A DNA stretch of 64,000 bases, from the NCBI GenBank assembly GCA_965213775.1, contig CBDCAC010000002.1, forward strand, positions 248,001 to 312,000, given 5' to 3'. Positions 48,786 to 57,816 of the stretch are shown piece by piece (positions within the stretch are counted from its first letter, which is position 1; every line of letters starts with the position of its first letter). The notes beneath the pieces were generated by a model that saw only the letters and a list, made by a program, of their open reading frames with translations, ran no database searches and had not been told where the DNA came from. This DNA is from Lichenicoccus sp965213775 (GTDB taxonomy: Bacteria > Pseudomonadota > Alphaproteobacteria > Acetobacterales > Acetobacteraceae). Position numbers and translations under genes: made by a program.

Positions 48786-49319
48786 GCCAGACCACCGATG
48801 GCCGCGGCACCCACCCGAGAGGGCCCGCGCGTGAACGAGGAGATCCGCGTCCCGCAGGTCCGTCTGATCGACGAGGAAGGCGAGATGCAGGGCGTGATGA
48901 CGACCCGCGACGCGATGCTGCGCGCGTTCTCGGTCGGCCTCGACCTGCTCGAGATCAGCCCGAACGCCGAGCCGCCGGTGGTCAAGATCCTGGATTACGG
49001 CAAGTTCAAGTACGAGCAGCAGAAGAAGAAGAACGAGGCGCGCAAGAAGCAGAAGGTCATCGAGATCAAGGAGGTCAAGGTCCGACCGAACATCGATGAG
49101 AACGACTACCAGGTGAAGCTGCGCGCCATGCGCTCCTTCATCGAGGAGGGCGACAAGGTGAAGGTCACGCTGCGCTTCCGCGGACGCGAGATGGCGCACC
49201 AGGATCTCGGCGTGAAGGTGCTCGAGCGCATACGCGACGACATGGACGAGCGCACCAAGGTCGAGCAGATGCCGCGCATGGAGAACCGCCAGATGATCAT
49301 GGTGCTGTCGCCGCGCTGA
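48783..49319 (+). CDS. infC: Translation initiation factor IF-3
   Basis: IF-3 binds the 30S subunit and checks the initiator tRNA and start codon. From ATA at 48783 the product has 178 residues, beginning (I/M)ARPPMAAAPTREGPRVNEEIRVPQVRLID. The linker is the very basic KFKYEQQKKKNEARKKQKVIEIKEVKVRPNI, and the C-terminal domain ends MENRQMIMVLSP. Near-cognate starts such as ATT or ATA are typical of infC and make the factor limit its own synthesis. The NUDIX gene overlaps its stop. The ribosomal genes rpmI and rplT, often next, are not here. Confidence 0.95.
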   Translation: MARPPMAAAPTREGPRVNEEIRVPQVRLIDEEGEMQGVMTTRDAMLRAFSVGLDLLEISPNAEPPVVKILDYGKFKYEQQKKKNEARKKQKVIEIKEVKVRPNIDENDYQVKLRAMRSFIEEGDKVKVTLRFRGREMAHQDLGVKVLERIRDDMDERTKVEQMPRMENRQMIMVLSPR

Positions 49320-49906
49320 TGGCCGACGACCAGCCGGAGCGGATCCGGATCCGCGACGTGGAGCTGCTGTCGGACCGGCACTACGTCCTGCGCAGCACCC
49401 GGTTCGACTATCGCCGGCGCGACGGCAGCTGGCAGTCCCTGACCCGCGAGACCTACGACCACGGCAACGGCGCCGTCATCCTGCCCTACGATCCGGCACG
49501 CGGCACTGTGCTTCTGGTCCGCCAGTTCCGCTACCCGGCCTACGTCAACGGCCATCCCGAACCGATAATCGAGGCGATCGCCGGGCTGCTCGACGCCCAC
49601 GATCCGCGGACCGCCATCCTCAAGGAGGCGCAGGAGGAGGCCGGTTTGCGGCTCCGTGCGCCGCGCCGCATCTACGAGGCGTTCATGAGCCCGGGCGCCA
49701 TCACCGAGCGCGTGACCTTCTTCATCGCCGAGTACGACGCCTCCGACCGCACCGGGGAGGGTGGCGGCCTGCAGGGCGAGGGCGAGGATATCGAGGTGCT
49801 GGAGCCGAGCTTCGAGGCGGCGCTGGCGATGATCGCCGACGCGCGCATCGTCGATGCCAAGACCATCATGCTGCTGCAGTATCTGCGGCTGTCGGGGCTG
49901 CTCTAG
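49319..49906 (+). CDS. NUDIX hydrolase, NudK/ADP-ribose pyrophosphatase type
   Basis: The product has 195 residues. The NUDIX box is recognisable as G-L-L-D...KEAQEEAGL, with lysine instead of arginine at the usual REUxEE start, a form found in NudK GDP-mannose hydrolases. Other NudK-like traits are GNGAVILPYDPARGTVLLVRQFRYPAYVNGH and FMSPGAITERVTFFIAEY. It hydrolyses a nucleoside diphosphate sugar; ADP-ribose or GDP-mannose cannot be told apart. Start codon overlaps the infC stop (TGATG). Confidence 0.88.
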   Translation: MADDQPERIRIRDVELLSDRHYVLRSTRFDYRRRDGSWQSLTRETYDHGNGAVILPYDPARGTVLLVRQFRYPAYVNGHPEPIIEAIAGLLDAHDPRTAILKEAQEEAGLRLRAPRRIYEAFMSPGAITERVTFFIAEYDASDRTGEGGGLQGEGEDIEVLEPSFEAALAMIADARIVDAKTIMLLQYLRLSGLL

Positions 49907-49969
49907 AGCATCAGCCGATCGTACGGATAGAGATGGTCGTCAAAAAACGCGCTCTAGCCGGACGCCAGA

Positions 49970-50015
49970 CCAGGGCGCTGCCCTGGATCCGCTGGCGCCT
50001 GAGGCCCCAGGTCCC
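49970..50015. repeat. Short dispersed repeat copy F
   Basis: CCAGGGCGCTGCCCTGG (49970-49986) is identical to the first hairpin of copy D, followed by GGCGCCTGAGGCCCCAG, a relative of the second hairpin with a TGA loop. It lies between the convergent stops of the NUDIX gene and the PEP-CTERM gene. Confidence 0.8.
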
Positions 50016-50022
50016 ACGAACT

Positions 50023-50946
50023 TCAGGTCGCCCGGTGCCGGCGGCGCAGCAGGGTCAGGGTGATCGCGGCACCGGCGAGCAGCGTGATGCTGCCGGGCTC
50101 GGGCACCGATGTCGGGTCGGAGGGCACCTTGCCGGTGAACGGCACGTCGTGCAGCTCGCCGCCGCCGGCCCATTGCCGCGCCACCAGCGCCCCGTCGATC
50201 TGGTTGTTGTTGGTGACGCTGGCCAGAGGCGCCAGCACCGAGCCGCCGATCAGGGTGTTGATCGCGACCCCGCCGGTCGCATCGTAGAAGTTCCAGATGA
50301 TGTTGCCGGCGCCGTTGCTGCCGCTCTGGTCGTCGGCGTTGAAGCTGACGGAGCTGCCATCGACGTTGAACACCACGGTCGAGGCGCCGTTCAGGTTGAC
50401 GCTGAAGCTGGGGATCGCCGCCAACTGGGCCGCCGTCAGGTCGAACACCGCGATGCCGCTGGCACCGGCGATCGCGTTGATCACCTCGTTGTTGTCCGTC
50501 TTCGGCAGGCTGCCGGTGGCGGCGAGCTGCGACAGCGAGGTGGACAGCGCGTCGAGCTGGGACTCGAAATCGGCGATGCTGTTGCCGGGAGCGGCGATGT
50601 AGCCGCCGCCGCCGTTGAAGTTCACCGGAGCGCCCTTGCTGCCGCCGACATAGGCGCGGCCGCCATTGTCTATGTTGATCGAGTTGCCGCCTGTGCTGCC
50701 ATAGACGGTCAGCGCGCCGTAGCCCGCCGGCTGGGTGGCGGTCGGGTTGTTGTACAGCGTCGCCCTCGAGAAGTTGCCGCCGATCACGGCCGCGCCCTCG
50801 ATGTCGGACTGGCTCGACGCGTTCCGGTAGATGATCGCGTTGAAGTCCTGCAGGATCGCGGTGGCGGTGAGCGGGCCGGCGGTGGCCGAGGCCACGCTGG
50901 CGAGGGCGAGGCCGGTTCCGAGCAGCAGGCTGGCGAGCAGGCGCAT
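50023..50946 (-). CDS. Choice-of-anchor A family protein with PEP-CTERM sorting signal
   Basis: The product has 307 residues. A Sec signal peptide (MRLLASLLLGTGLALASVASATAGP) precedes a choice-of-anchor A domain with ATAILQDFNAIIYRNASSQSDIEGAAVIGGNFS and many Asn/Gly/Ser-rich strands. The C-terminus is a textbook PEP-CTERM tail: VPEPGS, a hydrophobic helix and the basic RRRHRAT. Such proteins are exported and processed by an exosortase, for which no gene lies here. Start chosen at 50946; an ATG six codons upstream (50964) also has a purine-rich leader. Confidence 0.88.
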   Translation of the reverse strand: MRLLASLLLGTGLALASVASATAGPLTATAILQDFNAIIYRNASSQSDIEGAAVIGGNFSRATLYNNPTATQPAGYGALTVYGSTGGNSINIDNGGRAYVGGSKGAPVNFNGGGGYIAAPGNSIADFESQLDALSTSLSQLAATGSLPKTDNNEVINAIAGASGIAVFDLTAAQLAAIPSFSVNLNGASTVVFNVDGSSVSFNADDQSGSNGAGNIIWNFYDATGGVAINTLIGGSVLAPLASVTNNNQIDGALVARQWAGGGELHDVPFTGKVPSDPTSVPEPGSITLLAGAAITLTLLRRRHRAT

Positions 50947-51131
50947 CGCGTTGTTCCCGACCATCCCGGCTTCGGGCCCACGCCCGTTCTCCCGGAGGTA
51001 GAGCCACCCAGGCAAATCTTGGGCCGTGCAATATTATCGATTATCATCAACGGCTTGCCGGGCAGGCGCCGCGTGGGTGGGCGGCAACTGTAAGAAAACC
51101 CGACAGGCCTCGCGGTGCTCCCGGCGCGGGC

Positions 51132-53231
51132 CTAGCCCTCGATCTGGGTGAAGTCGGCGACCCGTCCCATCAGGTCGCGTATCGCGCCCAGCAGGCTCAG
51201 CCGGTTGCGGCGCAGCGGCGGGTCCTCGACGTTCACCGTCACCGCCTCGAAGAACCGGTCGAGCGGCGCGCGCAGCGCAGCCATGGCGCTCATCGCGTCC
51301 TCGTATCGCTCCGCCGCGAGTGCGCTGTCGACCTGCGCCGACGCTGCGCGCCAGGCCGCGTCGAGCGCGCGCTCCTCATCATCCCGGTACAGCGCGGGAT
51401 CGGCAGGCCCGTCGTAGCGGCCGTCCTTCTTCTCCTCGATGCGCAGGATATTGGCCGCGCGCTTGATCGCCGCCAGCAGGTCGGCGCCGTCCCGGCTGCC
51501 GAGCAGCGCCGTCACCGCGTCGGTGCGGGCGAGCAGGCGGACCAGGTCGCCGTCCGCGCCGGCGGCGCTCACCGCCGCCAGCACGTCGTGCCTGGCCCCT
51601 TCGGCGCGAAGCTGCACGCGCAGCCGCTCGTTGACGAAGCCGGGCAGCAGCGCCAGGTCGGGTGCCGCGCGCAGCGGCTCCGGCAGCGCGCGCGCGGCGC
51701 TCTCGAACAGCGCGAACAGGTCGAGCCGGAGCGCGTTGTCGCGCACGATCCGGATCACGCCGAGGGCGGCGCGGCGCAGCGCATAAGGGTCGCCCGAGCC
51801 GCCGGGCTTCTCGCCGGCGGCGAAGAAGCCGGCCAGGCTGTCGATCCGGTCCGCCAGCGCCACCGCCACCGACACCGGCGCGCGCGGCGTCGCGTCGCCG
51901 GCGCCGCGCGGCAGGTAGTGCTGGCGCACCGCGCGCGCGACCGGCTCGGGCTCGCCGTCGTGGCGCGCGTAGTACTCGCCCATCACCCCCTGCAGCTCGG
52001 GGAACTCGCCGACCATGCCGGTCAGCAGGTCCGCCTTGGCGAGGCGTGCGGCACGCGCCGCCGCCGCCGGATCGGCGCCGGTCTTCGCCGCGATCAGGCC
52101 GGCCAGCCGCTCCAGCCGCCGCGCGCGCGCACGCTGGCTGCCCAGTGCCGCATGGAACGTCACCCCGTCCAGCAGCGGCACCCGCGCGTCCAGCGGCGTC
52201 GCCCGGTCGAGGTCCCAGAAATGCCGGGCGTCGGAGAAGCGCGCGCGCAGCACGCGCTCGTTGCCCGCGATCGTCAGCGCGCCGCCGTCGGCGGGGATGG
52301 TGTTGGCGACGAAGGCGAAGCGCGGTGCCGGCGCGCCCTCCGCCGTGCGCAGGGTGAAGTAGCGCTGGTTGACCCGCATGCTGACCTGCATCACCTCCGG
52401 CGGCAGGTCCATGAAGCCCGCGTCGATGCGCCCCAGCAGCGGCACCGGCCACTCCACCAGCCCCGTCACCTCCTCGACCAGCCCGTCATCGGCGACCACC
52501 ACCAGCCCCTCCGCCGCGGCGGCCCCCGCCACGCCCTGGCGGATCAGGGTGGCGCGGTCCTGCGCGCAGACCAGCACGTGCCGGCCGCGCAGCCCCTCGC
52601 GCCAGGAGGCGAGGCCGGTGACGGCGAAGCTTCCCGGCGACAGGAAGCGGTGCCCCTCCGAGAGGTCGGCCGCGACCAGGCCGTGCCCGTCATCGGGGTG
52701 CTGCGCGTGCTCGTCCTGGGCAAGGCGGAACCGCACCGCGACGCCGTCCAGCAGGCACAGGATCCGGCGCAGCGGCCGCACCCAGGTGAAGCCGCTGGTG
52801 GCCCCCCAGCGCATCGATTTCGGCCAGGGAAAGCGACGCAGCAGGCCGGGCAGCACGCTCTCGACCAGGGCCGCGGCGGCGACCGGCGGACGCTCCAGGT
52901 CGAGCAGCCAGAAGCCGCCCTCGAGCCGCAGGGCCGCCCGCGGCGCCGCATGCTTGCGCAGGAAGCCGGCGAGTGCCGGCTCCGGCGCCCCCTCGCGCGG
53001 TCCGCGCTCGGTGCGCGTGCTGCCGGGCACCTGCGCCTCGAGCCGGGCCGCGCAGGCGATCCGCCGCGGCCCGGAGAAGCTCGAGACCTCGCGGGGGTTC
53101 AGCGCCGCCAGCGACTCCCCGAGCAGACGCGCCAGCGTGGCGGCCGCGCCCGGCTGCAGGCGGGCGGGGATCTCCTCGCTGAACAGCTCGATCAGGAAGT
53201 TGGGCGGCTGGTCGGACGGCAGCTCCGGCAC
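51132..53231 (-). CDS. glyS: Glycine--tRNA ligase beta subunit
   Basis: This is the large subunit of the tetrameric bacterial glycyl-tRNA synthetase, carrying most tRNA contacts. The product has 699 residues. It opens with PNFLIELFSEEIPARLQPGA, the conserved beta-subunit start, and includes YDHRF-like HD-type region DTP and the anticodon-binding C-terminal part (about 570-690, ending NRLSLLGAIRDLMGRVADFTQIEG). Start codon GTG at 53231, one base after the glyQ stop. The pair is one operon. Confidence 0.95.
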   Translation of the reverse strand: MPELPSDQPPNFLIELFSEEIPARLQPGAAATLARLLGESLAALNPREVSSFSGPRRIACAARLEAQVPGSTRTERGPREGAPEPALAGFLRKHAAPRAALRLEGGFWLLDLERPPVAAAALVESVLPGLLRRFPWPKSMRWGATSGFTWVRPLRRILCLLDGVAVRFRLAQDEHAQHPDDGHGLVAADLSEGHRFLSPGSFAVTGLASWREGLRGRHVLVCAQDRATLIRQGVAGAAAAEGLVVVADDGLVEEVTGLVEWPVPLLGRIDAGFMDLPPEVMQVSMRVNQRYFTLRTAEGAPAPRFAFVANTIPADGGALTIAGNERVLRARFSDARHFWDLDRATPLDARVPLLDGVTFHAALGSQRARARRLERLAGLIAAKTGADPAAAARAARLAKADLLTGMVGEFPELQGVMGEYYARHDGEPEPVARAVRQHYLPRGAGDATPRAPVSVAVALADRIDSLAGFFAAGEKPGGSGDPYALRRAALGVIRIVRDNALRLDLFALFESAARALPEPLRAAPDLALLPGFVNERLRVQLRAEGARHDVLAAVSAAGADGDLVRLLARTDAVTALLGSRDGADLLAAIKRAANILRIEEKKDGRYDGPADPALYRDDEERALDAAWRAASAQVDSALAAERYEDAMSAMAALRAPLDRFFEAVTVNVEDPPLRRNRLSLLGAIRDLMGRVADFTQIEG

Positions 53232-53232
53232 C

Positions 53233-54099
53233 TCAGCTGTCGCCCGCGAGCCAGGCGTCGCAGCACAGCCGGGCGAGGCCGCGGACGCGGCCGATATAGC
53301 CTGCGCGCTCGCTCACGCTGATCACGCCGCGCGCGTCCAGCAGGTTGAACAGGTGGCTCGCCTTGAGGCACTGGTCGTAGGCCGGCTGGGCGACGCCGGC
53401 ACCGGCGAGGACGAGACACTCCCGTTCCGCATCCTCGAAATGCCGGTGCAGCATCGCCGGGTCGGCGAGCTCGAAATTATGTCGCGAGTAGTCGCGCTCG
53501 GCGCGCAGGAACACGTCGCCGTAGCTGAGGCCGTGCCCGTCATAGTCGAGGTCGTAGACCCGCTCGACGCCCTGGACGTACATCGCCAGCCGCTCCAGCC
53601 CGTAGGTGAGCTCGGTCGAGGGCAGCACGGTCGCGATGCCGCCGACCTGCTGGAAATAGGTGAACTGGGTCACCTCCATGCCGTCGCACCAGACCTCCCA
53701 GCCCAGCCCCCAGGCGCCGATGGTCGGGTTCTCCCAGTCATCCTCGACGAAGCGGATATCGTGCACGAGCGGATCGATGCCGATCGCCCGGTAGCTGTCG
53801 AGCAGCAGCGCCTGGCTGTCCGGCGGCGTCGGCTTCAGCAGCACCTGGTACTGGTAGTAGTGCTGCAGCCGGTTCGGGTTCTCGCCGTAGCGCCCGTCCG
53901 AGGGACGCCGGCAGGGCTGCACGAAGGCGGTGCGCCAGGGCCGGCCGCCGAGTGCGCGCAGGCTGGTGTGCGGCGACAGGGTGCCGGCGCCGACCTCGAT
54001 ATCGTAGGGTTGCAGGATCGCGCAGCCCCGTGCGGACCAGAATTCGTGCAGCCTCAGGATCAGCGCCTGGAAGCTGGGTGGCTTGAAGGCCGGCGCCAT
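53233..54099 (-). CDS. glyQ: Glycine--tRNA ligase alpha subunit
   Basis: GlyQ is the catalytic subunit that activates glycine. The product has 288 residues. Conserved sequence FWSARGCAILQPYDIEVGAGTLSPHTSLRALG, AFVQPCRRPSDGRYGENPNRLQHYYQYQVLLKP and GLGWEVWCDGMEVTQFTYFQQVGG is clear. The start at 54099 (MAPAFKPPSF) gives the normal length; the open frame continues upstream without family sequence. glyS follows after one base. Confidence 0.97.
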   Translation of the reverse strand: MAPAFKPPSFQALILRLHEFWSARGCAILQPYDIEVGAGTLSPHTSLRALGGRPWRTAFVQPCRRPSDGRYGENPNRLQHYYQYQVLLKPTPPDSQALLLDSYRAIGIDPLVHDIRFVEDDWENPTIGAWGLGWEVWCDGMEVTQFTYFQQVGGIATVLPSTELTYGLERLAMYVQGVERVYDLDYDGHGLSYGDVFLRAERDYSRHNFELADPAMLHRHFEDAERECLVLAGAGVAQPAYDQCLKASHLFNLLDARGVISVSERAGYIGRVRGLARLCCDAWLAGDS

Positions 54100-54286
54100 G
54101 GGCAAGCGCGCTCTCCGGATCGGTCGGTTCGGGGGCGGCACCATAGGGGCAGCGGCGCGGTCGCAGCAAGCGAGCGGTCCCTTGTCGCGAGGCCGCCTCG
54201 GCGCGCGCCGGCCCCGGATCCGGCCCTGCTTGACGATGCCCGGTGCGACCGCCACATCTCGGTCCCATAACGTGGATCATGTGATC

Positions 54287-55075
54287 ATGACCAACGAGGA
54301 ACGCGATCTCATCGCCCGGTTCATCGCCCGGGTCGGCGGACAGCCGCAGGGGCAGGGCGGCGGGTTCGGCGCCAGCGTGCCGGCAACGACGCAGCCGCTG
54401 CCGCCGATCGATCCCGAGGCCGATCGCTTCATCGGCGACAACCTGACCCGCTACCCGGAGGCCCGCTACCGCATCACCCAGATGGCGGTGGTGCAGGAGG
54501 CCGCACTCGCGGAGGCGCAGAACCGGATCCGCCGGCTGGAGTGGGAGCTGCAGCAGTCGCAGGCGCAGGCGCAGCAGGCGAGCCAGGGCCAGCAGCGCGG
54601 CGGCGGCTTCCTCGGCGGGCTGTTCGGCGGTGGCGCCAGGCAGGCGCCGCCGCAGCAGGGCTACGCGCCGCAGCCTGGCTACGGGAGCGCGCCGCCGCAG
54701 CCGGCCTACTCGCCGGGCTATCAGCCCGGCATGTTCCAGCGCCAGGGCGGCTCGGGCTTCCTGGGCTCGGCGCTGACCACGGCGGCCGGCGTCGCCGGCG
54801 GCATGGTGGCGGGCAACGCGCTGATGGACATGTTCGGCGGCCATGGCGGCGGCATGGGCGGCTTCGGCGGCGGCATGGGCGGCGAGACCGTCGTCAACAA
54901 TTACGGCGATGCCGCGGGCGGTGCGGGTGGCGCCTGGGGTGGCGGCGGCGGCGACCCCTTCGCCGGCCAGGGCACCGATGTCGATCCGAATTTCGGCGCG
55001 CCGGATTCGGGCGGCTTCGATGGCGGCGGCGGTGGCGGCGATTGGGGCGGCGGCGGCGACGACAGCAGCTTCTGA
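54287..55075 (+). CDS. DUF2076 domain-containing protein
   Basis: The product has 262 residues. The N-terminal part MTNEERDLIARFIARVGG and ITQMAVVQEAALAEAQNRIRRLEWELQQ (a helix of about 30 residues) fits DUF2076. The middle is Gln/Pro/Tyr-rich (QQGYAPQPGYGSAPPQPAY), then a hydrophobic GFLGSALTTAAGVAGGMVAGNAL and a very Gly-rich tail with DxGGF repeats. A role as periplasmic or membrane-associated protein is suggested in the literature, but function is unknown. It is divergent from glyQ. Confidence 0.85.
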   Translation: MTNEERDLIARFIARVGGQPQGQGGGFGASVPATTQPLPPIDPEADRFIGDNLTRYPEARYRITQMAVVQEAALAEAQNRIRRLEWELQQSQAQAQQASQGQQRGGGFLGGLFGGGARQAPPQQGYAPQPGYGSAPPQPAYSPGYQPGMFQRQGGSGFLGSALTTAAGVAGGMVAGNALMDMFGGHGGGMGGFGGGMGGETVVNNYGDAAGGAGGAWGGGGGDPFAGQGTDVDPNFGAPDSGGFDGGGGGGDWGGGGDDSSF

Positions 55076-55092
55076 TCGGCCGCAGCGCCGGT

Positions 55093-55989
55093 TCAGGGTG
55101 CGGGGTCGAGCCGCACGCTGACCGGGCAGTGGTCCGAGATCCGCTCCTTCATCTCCGGATCGGTCTCGCGATAGACCATCACCCGCAGGCTCGATGGTCG
55201 CAGCCATAGCCGCGCCGGGCCGCCGGCGAGGATGTGGTCGATGAACGCCTCGCCGCCCCAGCACGGGTTCGCGCGGCCCGCGGTCGCCAGCGTCATCGGC
55301 GCGATGCCCTGCAGGGCGTCGAGGAACGGATCGCGGGCGGTGAGGTCGCGGTTGAAGTCGCCCATGACCACGAACGGCACGCCCTCGTCGCGTCGCGCCG
55401 CGATCCAGCCCTGCAGCACCGCGAGCTGCCTTCCCAGCACCGGGCAGGCGGGCGGCCCGTGGCCCTGCAGCGGCCGGTCCCAGCATCCGGTCTTGAGGTG
55501 CACGGCCAGGACGCGCAGCGTGGCGCCGTCGCCGTTGATGGTGACGTCGAGGCCGCTGCGCAGCCGGTGGCGCGCGCCCGGCGCCGCCGCATCCAGCCCG
55601 GTCACGTCGGGATGGCGGACGACCTCGTAGCCGCGTCGGATCACCAGCCCGACGCGCTGCACCACCGCGTCGTGGGTCATCTCGATGCGGTAGCGCTCGG
55701 GCGGGAAGATCTTCGCCGCGATCTCCGGCCCGTCGACCTCCTCGATCGCGATCAGGTCGGCATCCAGCCGACGCGCGTAGCCGGCCAGGGTGACGATGTC
55801 CTCGGGCTGCTTGGGATGGGCGTCGTCGGGTAGCGAGGGGTCGCCGTCCGGCCGCGCGGTCAGCCACTCCATGTTCCAGGTGGTCAGCTTGAGCTCCCGC
55901 GCCGGGGCGGGACCGGCGAGCAGGGGAGAGGCGAGCAGCGACAGCGCGCAGAGTGGGGCGCACAGCAGGCGTCCGAGGCGGCGGCGCAT
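55093..55989 (-). CDS. Secreted endonuclease/exonuclease/phosphatase family protein
   Basis: The product has 298 residues. A signal peptide (RRRLGRLLCAPLCALSLLASPLLAGPAPA) is followed by the EEP fold: LTTWNMEWL (metal-binding Asn and Glu), LIAIEEVDG, VLAVHLKTGC, FVVMGDFNRDL, and the catalytic end ERISDHCPVSVRL. All key metal and histidine residues are present, so it should be active on nucleic acid or a phosphoester in the periplasm. It starts five bases after the carbonic anhydrase stop. Confidence 0.9.
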   Translation of the reverse strand: MRRRLGRLLCAPLCALSLLASPLLAGPAPARELKLTTWNMEWLTARPDGDPSLPDDAHPKQPEDIVTLAGYARRLDADLIAIEEVDGPEIAAKIFPPERYRIEMTHDAVVQRVGLVIRRGYEVVRHPDVTGLDAAAPGARHRLRSGLDVTINGDGATLRVLAVHLKTGCWDRPLQGHGPPACPVLGRQLAVLQGWIAARRDEGVPFVVMGDFNRDLTARDPFLDALQGIAPMTLATAGRANPCWGGEAFIDHILAGGPARLWLRPSSLRVMVYRETDPEMKERISDHCPVSVRLDPAP

Positions 55990-55994
55990 CGCGG

Positions 55995-56708
55995 TCAGGC
56001 CGGCCCGGTCGACGGCCCGTCCGGTGACGCCTCGCCCGCCGCCGCCCGCAGCTGCGCCAGCGCCGCCCGCACGCTGATCGCCCGTCGCGTCGCCTCGTCG
56101 AGCACCCAGATGACGCCGTGCCGTATCTCGTAGACCCAGCCCTGCAGCGTCAGGCCTCCCTCCGCCAGGCGCGCCGCGACCGCGGGGTGGGTACGCAGAT
56201 GCGCCAGCTGCAGCAGCACGTTCTGCTCGACCAGGGTGGTCAGCACGTCCTGGTCGTTGTCGCCCGGACGCAGCGCCTGGGTGACGGCCAGCGCCGCCTC
56301 GGCGCTGCGCAGCCAGGAGCTGACCGTCGGCATGCTCGGCAGCCTGTGCCCGACCGGGTCCAGCATCGCCTTCATCGCGCCGCAGTCGGAATGGCCGCAG
56401 ACGATGATGTTCTCGACGCCGATGGCGCCGACCGCGTACTCGATCGCCGCCGAGACGCCGCCCAGCATCTCGCCGTACGCCGGCACGATATTGCCGATGT
56501 TGCGCAGAACGAACAGGTTGCCCGGCTCGTTCTGGGTGATCATGCCGGTGCTGATCCGGCTGTCTGCGCAGGTGATGAACAGGGTGTGCGGCGACTGGCC
56601 GCGCGCCAGGTCCGCGAACATCTCCCGGTTGTCGGGAAAGATCGTGGTGCTGAAATGTTGGACGCCTTCGAGCAGACCGATCAGGGTCGAGGCCGGACCA
56701 TCTGCCAT
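55995..56708 (-). CDS. Beta-class carbonic anhydrase
   Basis: This enzyme interconverts carbon dioxide and bicarbonate. The product has 237 residues. The zinc ligands are C47, H106 and C109, with the catalytic dyad D49-R51 in CADSR; GHSDCGAMKAM and NIGNIVPAYGE are typical. The C-terminal LQGWVYEIRHGVIWVLDE is the usual dimer segment. The ATG at 56708 gives normal length. It is divergent from the NadQ-type regulator across 74 bases. Confidence 0.95.
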   Translation of the reverse strand: MADGPASTLIGLLEGVQHFSTTIFPDNREMFADLARGQSPHTLFITCADSRISTGMITQNEPGNLFVLRNIGNIVPAYGEMLGGVSAAIEYAVGAIGVENIIVCGHSDCGAMKAMLDPVGHRLPSMPTVSSWLRSAEAALAVTQALRPGDNDQDVLTTLVEQNVLLQLAHLRTHPAVAARLAEGGLTLQGWVYEIRHGVIWVLDEATRRAISVRAALAQLRAAAGEASPDGPSTGPA

Positions 56709-56782
56709 CTTGCCATCCCCATGCCGGCCGCGTCCGGTCCGCGGACGCGGAGGACGGTGCTCGCCGGACCGGAGTGTAGACG

Positions 56783-57754
56783 ATGCGCGACGCGGAAGGA
56801 CACTCGTTGAACGCGGATCCGGCATCTCCCGAGACGCTCGATCCGGGGCCCGACCGGTCCGGCCAGACGCTGCTGCAGGCGGAGCTGATCGCGGTCCTGG
56901 TCGCGGTCGGCGAGGATCGGCCGCGCGTGCTGACCTTGCCGGGGGGCGCCGCGCTGCCGTTCGGGCCGCTGGAACCGGCGCATCGCTCGCTGCAGTCCGG
57001 GCTGCGCAGCTGGGTCGAGCAGCAGACCCATCATCCGCTCGGCCATGTCGAGCAGCTCTACACCTTCGCCGACGGCGACCGCGCGGAGGGACCGGTGCGG
57101 GCGATCTCGATCAGCTACCTGGCGCTGACCCGGATCGGCGCCAGCGACGTCGGCTGGCGCGACTGGTACGGCTACTTCCCCTGGGAGGACCAGCGCAGCC
57201 CCGCCGGCAGCCGGGCCGCGCGCACCCTGGGGGCGGCGCTGCTGGACTGGGCGGACGCCGCCGGCGGCATGGCCATGCGGCAGCGCCGGCAGCGCTGCGC
57301 GATCGGCTTCGGGCTGGACGGCATGCCGTGGGACGAGGAGCTGGTGCTGCAGCGCTACGAGCTGCTGTACGAGGCGGGACTGGTGGGGGAGGCGGGCCGG
57401 GCGGCGACGGCGCCGGAGGCCGGCGTCGCGATGTCGCGCGACCATCGTCGCATCCTCGCCACCGGGATCGCGCGGATGCGGGCGCGCATCAAGTACCGGC
57501 CGGTGGTGTTCGAGCTGATGCCGGCGAGCTTCACCCTGCTGCAGCTGCAGCTCGCCTTCGAGGCGCTCGCCGGGCGGCGGCTGCACAAGCAGAACTTCCG
57601 CCGCCTGATCGAGCAGCAGCACCTGGTGGAGGAGACCGGGGCGCTGGCCGACCGCGCGGTCGGGCGGCCGGCGAAGCTGTTCCGGTTCCGCAGCGAGGTG
57701 CTGCAGGCAAGGCACGTGGCGGGCAGCAAGCTGCCGATGACCCGCCTCGCCTGA
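56783..57754 (+). CDS. nadQ: NAD biosynthesis regulator, NadQ-like (NUDIX-like domain plus winged helix)
   Basis: The product has 323 residues. An N-terminal NUDIX-like domain (about 30-190, TLLQAELIAVLVAVGEDRPRVL and RAISISYLALTR) lacks a working NUDIX box. The C-terminal winged helix reads FELMPASFTLLQLQLAFEALAG, KQNFRRLIEQQ and GRPAKLFRFR, the architecture of NrtR/NadQ regulators that sense NAD metabolites. From memory, alphaproteobacterial NadQ proteins lie beside and control nadABC; here nadA starts 126 bases downstream behind two operator-like sites. ATG 56783 has GGAG eight bases before; a TTG at 56807 is an alternative. Confidence 0.82.
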   Translation: MRDAEGHSLNADPASPETLDPGPDRSGQTLLQAELIAVLVAVGEDRPRVLTLPGGAALPFGPLEPAHRSLQSGLRSWVEQQTHHPLGHVEQLYTFADGDRAEGPVRAISISYLALTRIGASDVGWRDWYGYFPWEDQRSPAGSRAARTLGAALLDWADAAGGMAMRQRRQRCAIGFGLDGMPWDEELVLQRYELLYEAGLVGEAGRAATAPEAGVAMSRDHRRILATGIARMRARIKYRPVVFELMPASFTLLQLQLAFEALAGRRLHKQNFRRLIEQQHLVEETGALADRAVGRPAKLFRFRSEVLQARHVAGSKLPMTRLA

Positions 57755-57781
57755 TCTTCCTGCGGCGAGACACGACCCCCC

Positions 57782-57812
57782 TTGATGTGCTTATGCTCAA
57801 TACCAGTATAAT
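57782..57812 (+). promoter_or_regulatory. Promoter of nadABC overlapped by operator-like site 1
   Basis: An exact -10 hexamer TATAAT at 57807-57812 follows TTGATG at 57782-57787 with a 19-base spacer, slightly long. The -10 lies inside an imperfect copy of the operator seen at site 2: arms CTTATGCTCA (57790-57799) and CCAGTATAAT (57803-57812) around ata. Bound repressor would cover the -10. Confidence 0.6.
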
Positions 57813-57816
57813 AGGG

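Noticed and set aside
54541..55209. Gly/Arg/Ala-rich alternative frames over the DUF2076 gene
   Set aside because: They arise from the Gly-rich codon runs of the real frame and have no ribosome site or domain.
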